The notes below the pieces were generated by a model that saw only the letters and a program-made list of their open reading frames with translations, was not told the DNA's origin and did no database searches. Both the position numbers and the translations under genes were made by a program. From Rugamonas rubra (GTDB lineage: Bacteria; Pseudomonadota; Gammaproteobacteria; Burkholderiales; Burkholderiaceae_D), in assembly GCF_900114705.1 (NCBI RefSeq), contig NZ_FOTW01000020.1:62001-126000 (forward strand): a stretch of DNA of 64,000 bases, given 5' to 3'. Below are positions 45,993 through 54,023 of the stretch, piece after piece (within the stretch, counting starts at the first letter, position 1; each line of letters opens with the position of its first letter).

Positions 45993-46015
45993 TTTTTCAA
46001 CTATGGAGAACGTTT

Positions 46016-46786
46016 ATGACCCGCATGAAAAACCTCGTTGTCGCCGCCGCCTTGGCGAGCGCCTCGCTGTCCGTCCAGCACGCCTTCGCCGCCGAGACGC
46101 TGCCCACCAGCGGTACGCTGGTGGTGGTGCCCGCCTTCGGTGAAGTCAAGCACGCCAACGACCAGGCCATCGCCACGCTGGCGATCGAAGAGACCGACAA
46201 GGACAAGGCCGCCGCCGCCTCGCGCGTCAACCAAAAGATGAAGCAGGGCATTGAGATCCTCAAGAAAGAGGACCCGCAAGCCAGCCTGAAGACCCAGGGC
46301 TACTACACCTACGCCGTGTATCCGGAAGATCGGCCGCTGCCGAACGGCCTGATGCCCAAGCCGCGCCTGCCGACCGCCTGGCGCGTCGGCCAGTACGTGC
46401 AGCTGACCACCACCAATTTGGCCGGCCTGCCGAAGACCGTCGCCGCCGCCCAGCGCGTGCTGACCCTGAACGGCATCCAGTTCGGCCTGACGCCGGAAAC
46501 CACGCGCAAGCTGGACGACCAGCGCATCGCCGCCACCTACAAGAACCTGAACGAACGCATCGCCTCGATCGCCAACGCCATGGGCCGCAAGCTCAGCGAC
46601 GCCGTGCTCGACACGGTCGACTTCGAAGGTTCGGGCAACTACGCCCAGCGCGAAGGCGGCGCCGCCGCGCCGATGATGATGCGTTCGGCCAAGATGATGG
46701 ACAGCGCGCCGGTCGAGGAGCCCAGCTTCGAGCCGGGTGAGACCACGCTGCAAATGAACGTGGTCGGCAAGGTCAAGTTCAAATAA
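46016..46786 (+). CDS. SIMPL-domain periplasmic protein
   Basis: A 256-residue exported protein. The signal peptide is MTRMKNLVVAAALASASLSVQHAFA (cleavage near residue 25), followed by a DUF541/SIMPL domain: GTLVVVPAFGEVKHANDQAIATLAIEETDKDKAAAASRVNQKMKQGIEIL, QGYYTYAVYPED, and QLTTTNLAGLPKTVAAAQRVLTLNGIQFGL. The function of SIMPL proteins is poorly known; some relate to oxidative stress or outer membrane integrity. The start at 46016 was chosen because it gives the signal peptide and has TGGAGAA upstream. A short tandem array that repeats its 3' end follows. Confidence 0.87.
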   Translation: MTRMKNLVVAAALASASLSVQHAFAAETLPTSGTLVVVPAFGEVKHANDQAIATLAIEETDKDKAAAASRVNQKMKQGIEILKKEDPQASLKTQGYYTYAVYPEDRPLPNGLMPKPRLPTAWRVGQYVQLTTTNLAGLPKTVAAAQRVLTLNGIQFGLTPETTRKLDDQRIAATYKNLNERIASIANAMGRKLSDAVLDTVDFEGSGNYAQREGGAAAPMMMRSAKMMDSAPVEEPSFEPGETTLQMNVVGKVKFK

Positions 46787-46828
46787 GCAGGTTCAAGTAA
46801 GCAGGTTCAAGTAAGCAGGTTCAAGTAA
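46787..46828 (+). repeat. 14-bp tandem repeat after the SIMPL gene
   Basis: Three exact copies of GCAGGTTCAAGTAA follow the TAA stop, and a decayed fourth copy comes after. The unit resembles the gene's own last bases. Because 14 is not a multiple of three, the repeated TAA falls in all three reading frames. Confidence 0.9.
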
Positions 46829-46990
46829 TCAAGTTCAAGTCCAAGTAGTTCCGTTTCACCCGCCCTTGCCGACCAAGCCGGGGCGGGCCCGCTTGCAGCG
46901 CCTGTCCGGCCGTCTGGCCGGCGCCGCGCCCGGCCGCCGCAGGAAATGCCGGGCCGCCGCGCGAACCCCCTTTTTTGTTTCCTCCTCCTC

Positions 46991-46996
46991 TATAAT
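46991..46996 (+). promoter_or_regulatory. -10 element of pssA
   Basis: A perfect TATAAT, 57 bases before the pssA start. No convincing -35 at 16-18 bases upstream, where the sequence is a C/T run. Confidence 0.4.
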
Positions 46997-47052
46997 GATG
47001 GCGCAATCAACACCGTTACCGACACGCCCGTTGTACTTAGAAATGGAACCCT

Positions 47053-47925
47053 ATGGCAAACTTTCCCCGTCGCAGAGCCAAGAATGGCGCCGCACCAGCA
47101 GCCAAGCCGAAGGCTTCGCGCTTTAGCAAGTTTGCGCGCCAGCCGGTGGCCGAGGGTGGCGCCAAGCCGCGCCGTCGCGGGATCTACCTGTTGCCCAACG
47201 CCTTCACCACCGCCGCCCTGTTCTGCGGCTTCTACGCCATCGTCATGGCGATGAACCAAAAATTCGAACACGCCGCCTGGGCCATCTTCATCGCCATGGT
47301 GCTCGACGGCCTGGACGGCCGCATCGCCCGCCTGACCAACACCCAGAGCGAATTCGGCGCCCAGTACGACAGCCTGTCCGACATGGTCTCCTTCGGCGCC
47401 GCGCCGGCGCTGGTGATCTACGAGTGGTCGCTGCGCGGCCTGGGCAAGCTGGGCTGGATCGCCGCCTTCGTCTACTGCGCCGGCGGCGCGCTGCGCCTGG
47501 CCCGCTTCAACACCAACATCGAGGTGGTCGACAAGCGCTTCTTCCAGGGCCTGCCCAGCCCGGCGGCGGCGGCCCTGGTCGCCGGCTTCATCCTGTTGAT
47601 GGACGACCTGCAGGTGCCCGGCATCCAGCTGCCCTGGGTGTCCTGGGCCATCGCCCTGTTCGCCGGCCTGACCATGGTCACCAACGTGCCCTTCTACAGC
47701 TTCAAGGACGTCAACTTCCGCAAGTCGGTGCCCTTCATCGCGGTGTTCCTGATCGCGCTGGCCTTCGCCCTGGTGTCGATCGACCCGCCCAAGGTGCTGT
47801 TCCCGATCTTCATCGCCTACGGCCTGTCCGGCTACGTGATCTACTTCTGGCGCATGGCCAAGGGCAAGCCGGTCAGCATCATCCAGACCGACCACGAGCC
47901 GGTCGACCCGAGCGAGCGCCACTAA
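47053..47925 (+). CDS. pssA: CDP-diacylglycerol-serine O-phosphatidyltransferase
   Basis: Membrane enzyme that makes phosphatidylserine, the precursor of phosphatidylethanolamine. The 290-residue product has a basic N-terminus, about eight membrane spans and the full CDP-alcohol phosphotransferase signature: D88-G89-x2-A92-R93-x8-G102-x3-D106-x3-D110 in DGLDGRIARLTNTQSEFGAQ and the following YDSLSD. It precedes leuA, an arrangement common in Burkholderiales. Confidence 0.94.
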   Translation: MANFPRRRAKNGAAPAAKPKASRFSKFARQPVAEGGAKPRRRGIYLLPNAFTTAALFCGFYAIVMAMNQKFEHAAWAIFIAMVLDGLDGRIARLTNTQSEFGAQYDSLSDMVSFGAAPALVIYEWSLRGLGKLGWIAAFVYCAGGALRLARFNTNIEVVDKRFFQGLPSPAAAALVAGFILLMDDLQVPGIQLPWVSWAIALFAGLTMVTNVPFYSFKDVNFRKSVPFIAVFLIALAFALVSIDPPKVLFPIFIAYGLSGYVIYFWRMAKGKPVSIIQTDHEPVDPSERH

Positions 47926-47988
47926 GCCGCAGCGCCCGGCGCGGCGGGCGGCCTCGATAGTTTTTTTGTGTACAGCCATGGAGCAATC

Positions 47989-49536
47989 ATGAATACGCCT
48001 TCGAACCGCCTGATCATCTTCGACACCACCTTGCGCGACGGCGAGCAATCACCCGGCGCCTCCATGACGCGGGAGGAGAAGCTGCGCATCGCCAAGCAGC
48101 TCGAGCGGCTGCGCGTCGACGTCATCGAGGCCGGCTTCGCCGCCGCCTCGCAGGGCGACTTCGAGTCGATCAAGGCGATCGCCGGGGCGGTGCGCGAGTC
48201 GACCATCTGCTCGCTGTCGCGCGCCAACGACCGCGACATCGCCCGCGCCGCCGAGGCGCTGGCGCCGGCCGAGCGCAAGCGCATCCACACCTTCATCGCC
48301 ACCTCGCCGCTGCACATGGAGATGAAGCTGCGCATGCTGCCCGAGCAGGTGCTCGAGCAGGCCAAGAACGCGGTGCGCTTCGCCCGCCAGTTCACCGACG
48401 ACATCGAGTTCAGCCCGGAGGACGGCAGCCGCTCCGACGAGGACTTCCTCTGCCGCGTGCTGGAGGGCGTGATCGCCGAGGGCGCCACCACCATCAACTT
48501 CCCCGACACCGTCGGCTACGCCGTGCCGGAGATCTTCGGCGAGACCATCCGCCGCCTGCGCGAGCGCATCCCCAACTCCGACAAGGCGATCTGGTCGGTG
48601 CACTGCCACAACGACCTCGGCCTGGCCGTCGCCAACTCGCTGGCCGGCGTGATGATAGGCGGCGCGCGGCAGATCGAATGCACCATCAACGGCCTGGGCG
48701 AGCGCGCCGGCAACACCGCGCTGGAGGAGGTGGTGATGGCGCTGCGCACCCGCGCCGCCTACTACCAGCTGGAGGTCGGCATCGACACCACGCAGATCGT
48801 CGCCGCCTCGAAGATGGTGTCGCAGATCACCGGCTTCGCCGTGCAGCCGAACAAGGCGGTGGTCGGCGCCAACGCCTTCGCCCACGCTTCCGGCATCCAC
48901 CAGGACGGCATTTTGAAGGCGCGCGAGACCTACGAGATCATGCGCGCCGAGGACGTCGGCTGGACCGCCAACAAGATCGTGCTGGGCAAGCTGTCGGGCC
49001 GCAACGCCTTCAAGCAGCGCCTGCAGGAGCTCGGCATCGAGCTCGACTCCGAGGCCGAGGTCAACGCCGCCTTCGGCCGCTTCAAGGAGCTGGCCGACCG
49101 CAAGACGGAGATCTTCGACGAGGACATCATGGCCCTGGTGTCGGACGAGCAGCAGGCCCACGACAAGGAATACTACCGCTTCGTCTCGCTGGCGCAGCGC
49201 TCGGAGACCGGCGAGACGCCGCGCGCCACGGTGGTGTTCTCGATCGACGGCGCCGAGGTGCGCTGCGAGGGCAGCGGCGACGGCCCGGTCGACGCCACCG
49301 TCAACGCCATCGAGAGCCGGGCCGCCAGCGGCGCCGAGCTGGTGCTGTTCTCGGTCAACGCGATCAGCACCGGCACCCAGTCGCAGGGCGAGGTGACGAT
49401 GCGCCTGTCGCATTCGGGGCGCATCGTCAACGGCGTCGGCGCCGACCCGGACATCATCGTCGCCTCGGCCAAGGCCTACCTGTCGGCCTTGAACAAGCTG
49501 CACTCGAAGATCGAGCGGCTCAACCCGCAGAACTGA
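47989..49536 (+). CDS. leuA: 2-isopropylmalate synthase
   Basis: First committed step of leucine synthesis, from acetyl-CoA and 2-oxoisovalerate. I chose ATG 47989 (MNTPSNRLIIFDTTLRDGEQSPGAS) over a GTG seven codons upstream because GGAG stands correctly before it. The 515-residue product has the DTTLRDGEQSPG motif, metal ligands in VHCHNDLGLAVANS, GLGERAGNT, and the C-terminal regulatory domain with leucine-binding segments. Its 3' end overlaps the convergent membrane protein gene by 17 bases. Confidence 0.96.
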   Translation: MNTPSNRLIIFDTTLRDGEQSPGASMTREEKLRIAKQLERLRVDVIEAGFAAASQGDFESIKAIAGAVRESTICSLSRANDRDIARAAEALAPAERKRIHTFIATSPLHMEMKLRMLPEQVLEQAKNAVRFARQFTDDIEFSPEDGSRSDEDFLCRVLEGVIAEGATTINFPDTVGYAVPEIFGETIRRLRERIPNSDKAIWSVHCHNDLGLAVANSLAGVMIGGARQIECTINGLGERAGNTALEEVVMALRTRAAYYQLEVGIDTTQIVAASKMVSQITGFAVQPNKAVVGANAFAHASGIHQDGILKARETYEIMRAEDVGWTANKIVLGKLSGRNAFKQRLQELGIELDSEAEVNAAFGRFKELADRKTEIFDEDIMALVSDEQQAHDKEYYRFVSLAQRSETGETPRATVVFSIDGAEVRCEGSGDGPVDATVNAIESRAASGAELVLFSVNAISTGTQSQGEVTMRLSHSGRIVNGVGADPDIIVASAKAYLSALNKLHSKIERLNPQN

Positions 49537-50527
49537 GGCGGGCTGCGCCGATCCGGCGCGGCAGGCCGACGCACAGGGCGAAGGGGATCAGCATCGGGTA
49601 CAGGCTCCAGATGATGCGCCCGTCGATGCGCACCGACAGCGCGGCGTACAGCGGCGGCAGGATCATCAGCAACAGCAGGCTGTCGAGCGGGCGCAGCGCG
49701 GCGGTGGCGTGGCGCCGGCCGAGCACGGCGAGCGGCACCACCAGCGCCGCCGCCGTCGCCAGCGAGACCAGCGAGCGGACGTCGCCGAGGGCGCCGAGCA
49801 GGGTCTGCAGGCTGGGCGTCCAGGTGTAGCTGGGTAGGCCGGGCAGCAGCCACCAGCGCAGCACGACGATCCAGCCGCCGGCCAGCGCCAGCGCGCCGAG
49901 CGCGGCGGCGAAGGGCAGGCGGCGCATGGCCAGCAGCCAGACCAGCAGCAGGATGTTTTCCTCGCGTACGGCGGTGCCGAGGATACCGGCGGCGGCGGCC
50001 AGCCAGGGTTGGCCGGTCAGGATGCCGAGGACGAACACGGCGCGGGCGAAGATGGAACCGGGGTCGACCAGCAGATAGGGAGCGTACCAGAAGGTCGGCA
50101 CGGAAACGATCAACAGCAGGCCGGCGCCGACCACGCGGCCGCGGCTGAAGCCGAGGCGGGCGGCGGTCAGCGCGATGACAGCGGCGGCGCCGCTGATCAG
50201 CAGCCAGTTCAGCGCGGCGAAGGCCTTGTGCAGCTCGCCCGGCAGGGCGGCGGCGATGGCCGGCACCAATATTCGGTAGGGGAAGGGCGCGCGTAGTTCG
50301 TTGAAGGGCAGGTCGCCGCGCAGATAGCGCGCGGTGTTGAAGTAGGCCAGCGAATCCTCGACCGTGCCGCCCCAGCGCCAGGCCATGACCGCCAGCGCCA
50401 GCGCGGCGAAGCCGAGCACGATGGCGAGCCAGTGGCGCGGCGACAGCAGTGTTGGGGTGGAAGGTGCGGCGGGGGCGGTGGGCATAGGGTTGGGTCCGGA
50501 TGGCGTGTCGAATGGTCCGGATTTCAT
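49520..50527 (-). CDS. Polytopic membrane protein of unknown function
   Basis: A protein of about 335 residues with roughly nine or ten hydrophobic spans. Small charged loops (DSLAYFNTARYLRGDLPFNELRAPFPYRILVP) resemble membrane-embedded glycosyltransferases or mannosyltransferase-like families (DUF2029-type), but I see no safe catalytic motif. The start is uncertain: ATGs at 50539, 50527 and 50485 are all in frame and none has a good ribosome site; 50527 is used here. It is convergent with leuA. Confidence 0.7.
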   Translation of the reverse strand: MKSGPFDTPSGPNPMPTAPAAPSTPTLLSPRHWLAIVLGFAALALAVMAWRWGGTVEDSLAYFNTARYLRGDLPFNELRAPFPYRILVPAIAAALPGELHKAFAALNWLLISGAAAVIALTAARLGFSRGRVVGAGLLLIVSVPTFWYAPYLLVDPGSIFARAVFVLGILTGQPWLAAAAGILGTAVREENILLLVWLLAMRRLPFAAALGALALAGGWIVVLRWWLLPGLPSYTWTPSLQTLLGALGDVRSLVSLATAAALVVPLAVLGRRHATAALRPLDSLLLLMILPPLYAALSVRIDGRIIWSLYPMLIPFALCVGLPRRIGAARLSSAG

Positions 50528-50626
50528 GGTTGTTAACATTTCTTTTTTGACAGTGAAAGCCGGGCCGCTATTGTAGCGCAAGCAGGAGCGCCATGTTCCT
50601 TCCACGGCCAAGGTGCGGCGCCGCCA

Positions 50627-51115
50627 CTAGTGGGAACGGCGCGGCTCGCGCTCCGGGTCCGGCCCGTTCAGCAGGCTGTTCACGCTGCCGTCGGGGTTGA
50701 ACTGCACATACATGATCGAGTTCCACACGCCCTGTTCCTTGTAGCGGTAGAGCCAAGCCTCCAGGTGGTTGAACGGGTAGCGCTGGCGGGCGAAGGGCTG
50801 GCCGAAGGTGTGCAGGATGCTGTCCCGGTTGTCGCGGCCAATCTTGACGGCGGCGAACTTCTCACTGCTCAGCACCTGTTCGTAGGACAGCAGGCGGCCG
50901 TCGGCGTCCAGCCTGGCCATATAGGTGGCCTGGCCGCTCGGTCCGGTGGCGTATTCGAGCAGCGTGGCGTCGCCCTCGCGGTAGCTGGCGCTGGGGCGGC
51001 CCAGCCGGCTTTGCAGCTCGGCGGCGCTGGCGCCTAGCGGTGGCGGCGCGCCGCCCGGGCCGGCGCAGGCCCCCAGCAGCAGGGAAGAAATTGCTATTGC
51101 AACCATCTTTTTCAT
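50627..51115 (-). CDS. Outer-membrane lipoprotein, BamE/SmpA-like
   Basis: A 162-residue lipoprotein: MKKMVAIAISSLLLGAC, Cys17. The mature part carries two similar units (LQSRLGRPSASYREGDATLLEYAT and ILHTFGQPFARQRYPFNHLEAWLYRY) reminiscent of the BamE/SmpA/OmlA fold in which a short helix pair precedes a strand set. It is not a clear BamE orthologue. Function unknown; envelope maintenance is possible. No partner genes adjoin it. Confidence 0.75.
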   Translation of the reverse strand: MKKMVAIAISSLLLGACAGPGGAPPPLGASAAELQSRLGRPSASYREGDATLLEYATGPSGQATYMARLDADGRLLSYEQVLSSEKFAAVKIGRDNRDSILHTFGQPFARQRYPFNHLEAWLYRYKEQGVWNSIMYVQFNPDGSVNSLLNGPDPEREPRRSH

Positions 51116-51189
51116 GTCCGCCTCCGTTTTCTGGCATTGAACTCATAAGAATTGTAGCCAACACTGGATACAGCCGCCGCTTTTTCCGA

Positions 51190-51195
51190 TATACT
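51190..51195 (+). promoter_or_regulatory. -10 element of rpsO
   Basis: TATACT, 89 bases upstream of the rpsO ATG. The -35 is not clear. A leader of about this size is usual for rpsO, whose mRNA is bound by S15 in other bacteria. Confidence 0.35.
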
Positions 51196-51283
51196 TGCGG
51201 GTCTGGTCTTTTGGCCGGAATTCTTTTGAAGTTCACGATGCCTAGGGTTCAGACTCCGGGCACCGCATGTTAAAGGTAAAATC

Positions 51284-51553
51284 ATGACCGTAGAAAACAT
51301 CAACAAAGCCGCGATCATCGCGGACAACGCCCGTGGTCAAAACGACACCGGCTCCCCAGAAGTTCAAGTTGCGCTGCTGACCGCACGCATCAACGAACTG
51401 AACGGCCACTTCAAAGCACACAGCAAAGATCACCACTCCCGTCGTGGTCTGATTATGATGGTTAACCGTCGTAAGAGCCTGCTGTCGTACCTGAAGGCCA
51501 AAGACGCTACCCGTTATCGCGATCTGATCGCTAAACTCGGTCTGCGTAAGTAA
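51284..51553 (+). CDS. rpsO: Ribosomal protein S15
   Basis: Small-subunit protein that binds 16S rRNA early in assembly. The 89-residue product has the full S15 sequence pattern (NDTGSPEVQVALLTARINELNGHFKAHSKDHHSRRGLIMMVNRRKSLLSYLK). It precedes pnp, as in most proteobacteria, with a terminator-like hairpin between. Confidence 0.97.
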   Translation: MTVENINKAAIIADNARGQNDTGSPEVQVALLTARINELNGHFKAHSKDHHSRRGLIMMVNRRKSLLSYLKAKDATRYRDLIAKLGLRK

Positions 51554-51578
51554 TTTTTGCGTCACCCGGTTTAAACAG

Positions 51579-51616
51579 AAATGCCTGCGCCAGTTCGCTG
51601 ACGCGGGCATTTTGTC
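51579..51616 (+). terminator. Terminator/attenuator between rpsO and pnp
   Basis: AAATGCCTGCG (51579-51589) pairs with CGCGGGCATTT (51602-51612), with an inner CAG-TTCG-CTG extension, followed by TTGTCATTT. It stands at the place of the rpsO terminator in E. coli, where part of the transcription reads on into pnp. Confidence 0.7.
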
Positions 51617-51779
51617 ATTTGGGCCGAACACATGCCAAATGGCACGGGCTCTTGCCCGGAGACATGGATTCCCAGTTTTGTAGCAAGTTTCGTAGTAAAG
51701 GCGGCGCCGCAGCATGCCGCCTGTGGTGAGGTGAACGACAGCCCCTGAAAATCTGTCGGCAATTAGAAAGGGATTACCC

Positions 51780-53894
51780 ATGTTTAACAAAGTTACGAAA
51801 ACCTTCCAGTACGGTCAACACCAGGTCACCCTGGAAACCGGCGAGATCGCTCGCCAGGCTTCCGGCGCCGTCCTCGTGTCGATTGAAGACACCGTGGTCC
51901 TGGCGACCGTTGTGGCACGCAAAGATGCCAAGCCAGGCCAGGATTTCTTCCCCCTGACCGTCGACTACGTTGAAAAAACCTATGCTGCCGGTAAAATCCC
52001 GGGCGGTTTCTTCAAGCGCGAAGGCCGTCCTTCGGAAAAAGAAACGCTGACCTCGCGTCTGATCGACCGTCCTATCCGTCCGCTGTTCCCGGAAGGCTAC
52101 CTGAATGAAGTGCAGATCATCATTCACGTGCTGTCGGTCAACCCTGAGATCGATCCGGACATCGCCGCCATGATCGGCGCCTCCGCCGCCCTGTGCATCT
52201 CCGGCGTGCCGTTCAACGGCCCGATCGGCGCCGCCCGCGTCGGCTACGCCAACGGCCAGTACATCCTGAACCCGACCGTCGCCCAGCTGAAAACCTCGGA
52301 AATGGACCTGGTTGTCGCCGGTACCGAAACGGCCGTGCTGATGGTCGAATCGGAAGCCAAGCAGCTGTCCGAAGAAATCATGCTCGGCGCCGTGGTGTTC
52401 GGCCACGACCAGATGAAAGCGGTCATCGACGCGATCCACGAACTGGTGCGCGACGGCGGCAAGCCGGAAGTCGAATGGGCCCCACCGGCCAAGAACGAAG
52501 TCCTGATCGGCCGCGTCGAGCATTTCGGCGGCGCCAAGATCCGTGACGCCTACCTGACCAAAGACAAGCAAGAGCGCACCGCCAAGCTGAAGGCCGCCAC
52601 CTCCGAAACGCTGGCCGAGCTGGGCGCCGAAGCGGCCGCCGCCGGCGCCGCACCGGTCGACGCAGCCGAAGTCAACAACATCCTGTTCGACATGGAAGCG
52701 AAGATCGTCCGTTCGCAGATCCTCGACGGCGAGCCGCGCATCGACGGCCGCGACACCCGCACCGTGCGTCCGATTTCGATCCGCACCTCGGTGCTGCCGC
52801 GCACCCACGGTTCGGCCCTGTTCACCCGTGGCGAAACCCAGGCGCTGGTCGTGGCCACGCTGGGCACCGCCCGCGACAGCCAGAAGATCGACGCGCTGAT
52901 GGGCGAGTTCACCGACTCGTTCATGCTGCACTACAACATGCCTCCGTTCGCCACCGGCGAAACCGGCCGCGTCGGCACGCCTAAGCGCCGCGAAATCGGC
53001 CACGGCCGTCTGGCCAAGCGCGCCCTGATCGCCGCCCTGCCATCGCCGGAAGAGTTCAGCTACTCCGTGCGCCTGGTGTCGGAAATCACCGAGTCGAACG
53101 GCTCCTCGTCGATGGCCTCCGTCTGCGGCGGCTGCCTGGCACTGATGGACGCCGGCGTGCCGATGAAAGAGCACGTGGCCGGTATCGCCATGGGCCTGAT
53201 CAAGGAAGGCGGCAAGTTCGCCGTGCTGTCGGACATCCTGGGCGACGAAGACCACCTGGGCGACATGGACTTCAAGGTCGCTGGTACCCGCAACGGTATC
53301 ACCGCGCTGCAGATGGACATCAAGATCATGGGCATCACCAAGGAAATCATGCAAGTGGCGCTGGCGCAAGCCAAAGAAGGCCGCGAGCACATCCTGGGCG
53401 AAATGCAAAAAGCCATGCCGCACGTGAAGACCGAGCTGTCCGACTTCGCCCCGCGCCTGATCACCATCAAGATCAATCCGGAAAAAATCCGTGACGTGAT
53501 CGGCAAGGGCGGCGCCGTCATCCGCGCGCTGACCGAAGAGACCGGCACCCAGATCGACATCAGCGACGAAGGCGTGGTCACCATCGCCTCCGTCGACGCC
53601 GCCGCCGGCCAGGAAGCCAAGCGTCGCATCGAAGAGCTGACCGCCTCGGTTGAAGTGGGCAAGGTCTACGAAGGCACCGTGCTGAAACTGCTGGACTTCG
53701 GCGCCATCGTCCAAGTCATGCCGGGCAAGGACGGCCTGCTGCACATCTCGCAGATCGCCAACGAGCGCGTCAACGCCGTCGCCGACTACCTGAAAGAAGG
53801 CCAGCAAGTGCGCGTCAAGGTTCTGGAAACCGACGACCGCGGCCGTCTGAAGCTGTCGATGAAGGCCGCCGCTGAAGAAGCCGCAGCCCAGTAA
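51780..53894 (+). CDS. pnp: Polynucleotide phosphorylase
   Basis: 3'-5' exoribonuclease using phosphate, a degradosome component. The 704-residue product has two RNase PH-like domains (FFPLTVDYVEKTYAAGKIPGGFFKREGRPSEKE; SFMLHYNMPPFATGETGRVGTPKRREIGHGRLAKRAL), then a KH domain (KINPEKIRDVIGKGGAVIRAL) and an S1 domain (GKVYEGTVLKLLDFGAIVQVMPGKDGLLHISQI). Codon choice shows the bias of a strongly expressed gene. The 5' leader of about 165 bases after the hairpin allows autoregulation, as known in E. coli. Confidence 0.97.
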   Translation: MFNKVTKTFQYGQHQVTLETGEIARQASGAVLVSIEDTVVLATVVARKDAKPGQDFFPLTVDYVEKTYAAGKIPGGFFKREGRPSEKETLTSRLIDRPIRPLFPEGYLNEVQIIIHVLSVNPEIDPDIAAMIGASAALCISGVPFNGPIGAARVGYANGQYILNPTVAQLKTSEMDLVVAGTETAVLMVESEAKQLSEEIMLGAVVFGHDQMKAVIDAIHELVRDGGKPEVEWAPPAKNEVLIGRVEHFGGAKIRDAYLTKDKQERTAKLKAATSETLAELGAEAAAAGAAPVDAAEVNNILFDMEAKIVRSQILDGEPRIDGRDTRTVRPISIRTSVLPRTHGSALFTRGETQALVVATLGTARDSQKIDALMGEFTDSFMLHYNMPPFATGETGRVGTPKRREIGHGRLAKRALIAALPSPEEFSYSVRLVSEITESNGSSSMASVCGGCLALMDAGVPMKEHVAGIAMGLIKEGGKFAVLSDILGDEDHLGDMDFKVAGTRNGITALQMDIKIMGITKEIMQVALAQAKEGREHILGEMQKAMPHVKTELSDFAPRLITIKINPEKIRDVIGKGGAVIRALTEETGTQIDISDEGVVTIASVDAAAGQEAKRRIEELTASVEVGKVYEGTVLKLLDFGAIVQVMPGKDGLLHISQIANERVNAVADYLKEGQQVRVKVLETDDRGRLKLSMKAAAEEAAAQ

Positions 53895-53915
53895 TCCCCT
53901 CGGCTTCGGCTGAAC

Positions 53916-53951
53916 AAAAAACCGCCAGCGCGCAAGCCCTGGCGGTTTTTT
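53916..53951. terminator. Bidirectional terminator after pnp
   Basis: AAAAAACCGCCAG (53916-53928) pairs perfectly with CTGGCGGTTTTTT (53939-53951). T-runs occur on both strands, serving pnp and the convergent histidine kinase gene. Confidence 0.88.
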
Positions 53952-53987
53952 TGCGTCCAGGCTCACCCGGCAGGCGCTGCGGCAGCC

Positions 53988-54013
53988 AGGGTCAGACCCT
54001 AGGGTCTGACCCT
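53988..54013. repeat. Palindromic repeat copy 3 (26 bp)
   Basis: Exact 26-bp copy, between the pnp terminator and the 3' end of the histidine kinase gene. Because a strong terminator already serves this gap, termination is not needed here. Confidence 0.9.
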
Positions 54014-54023
54014 CGTTCCGGCC

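Noticed and set aside
53988..54013. Palindromic repeat read as an ordinary terminator
   Set aside because: It has no T-run and lies beside a perfect bidirectional terminator that already serves both genes.
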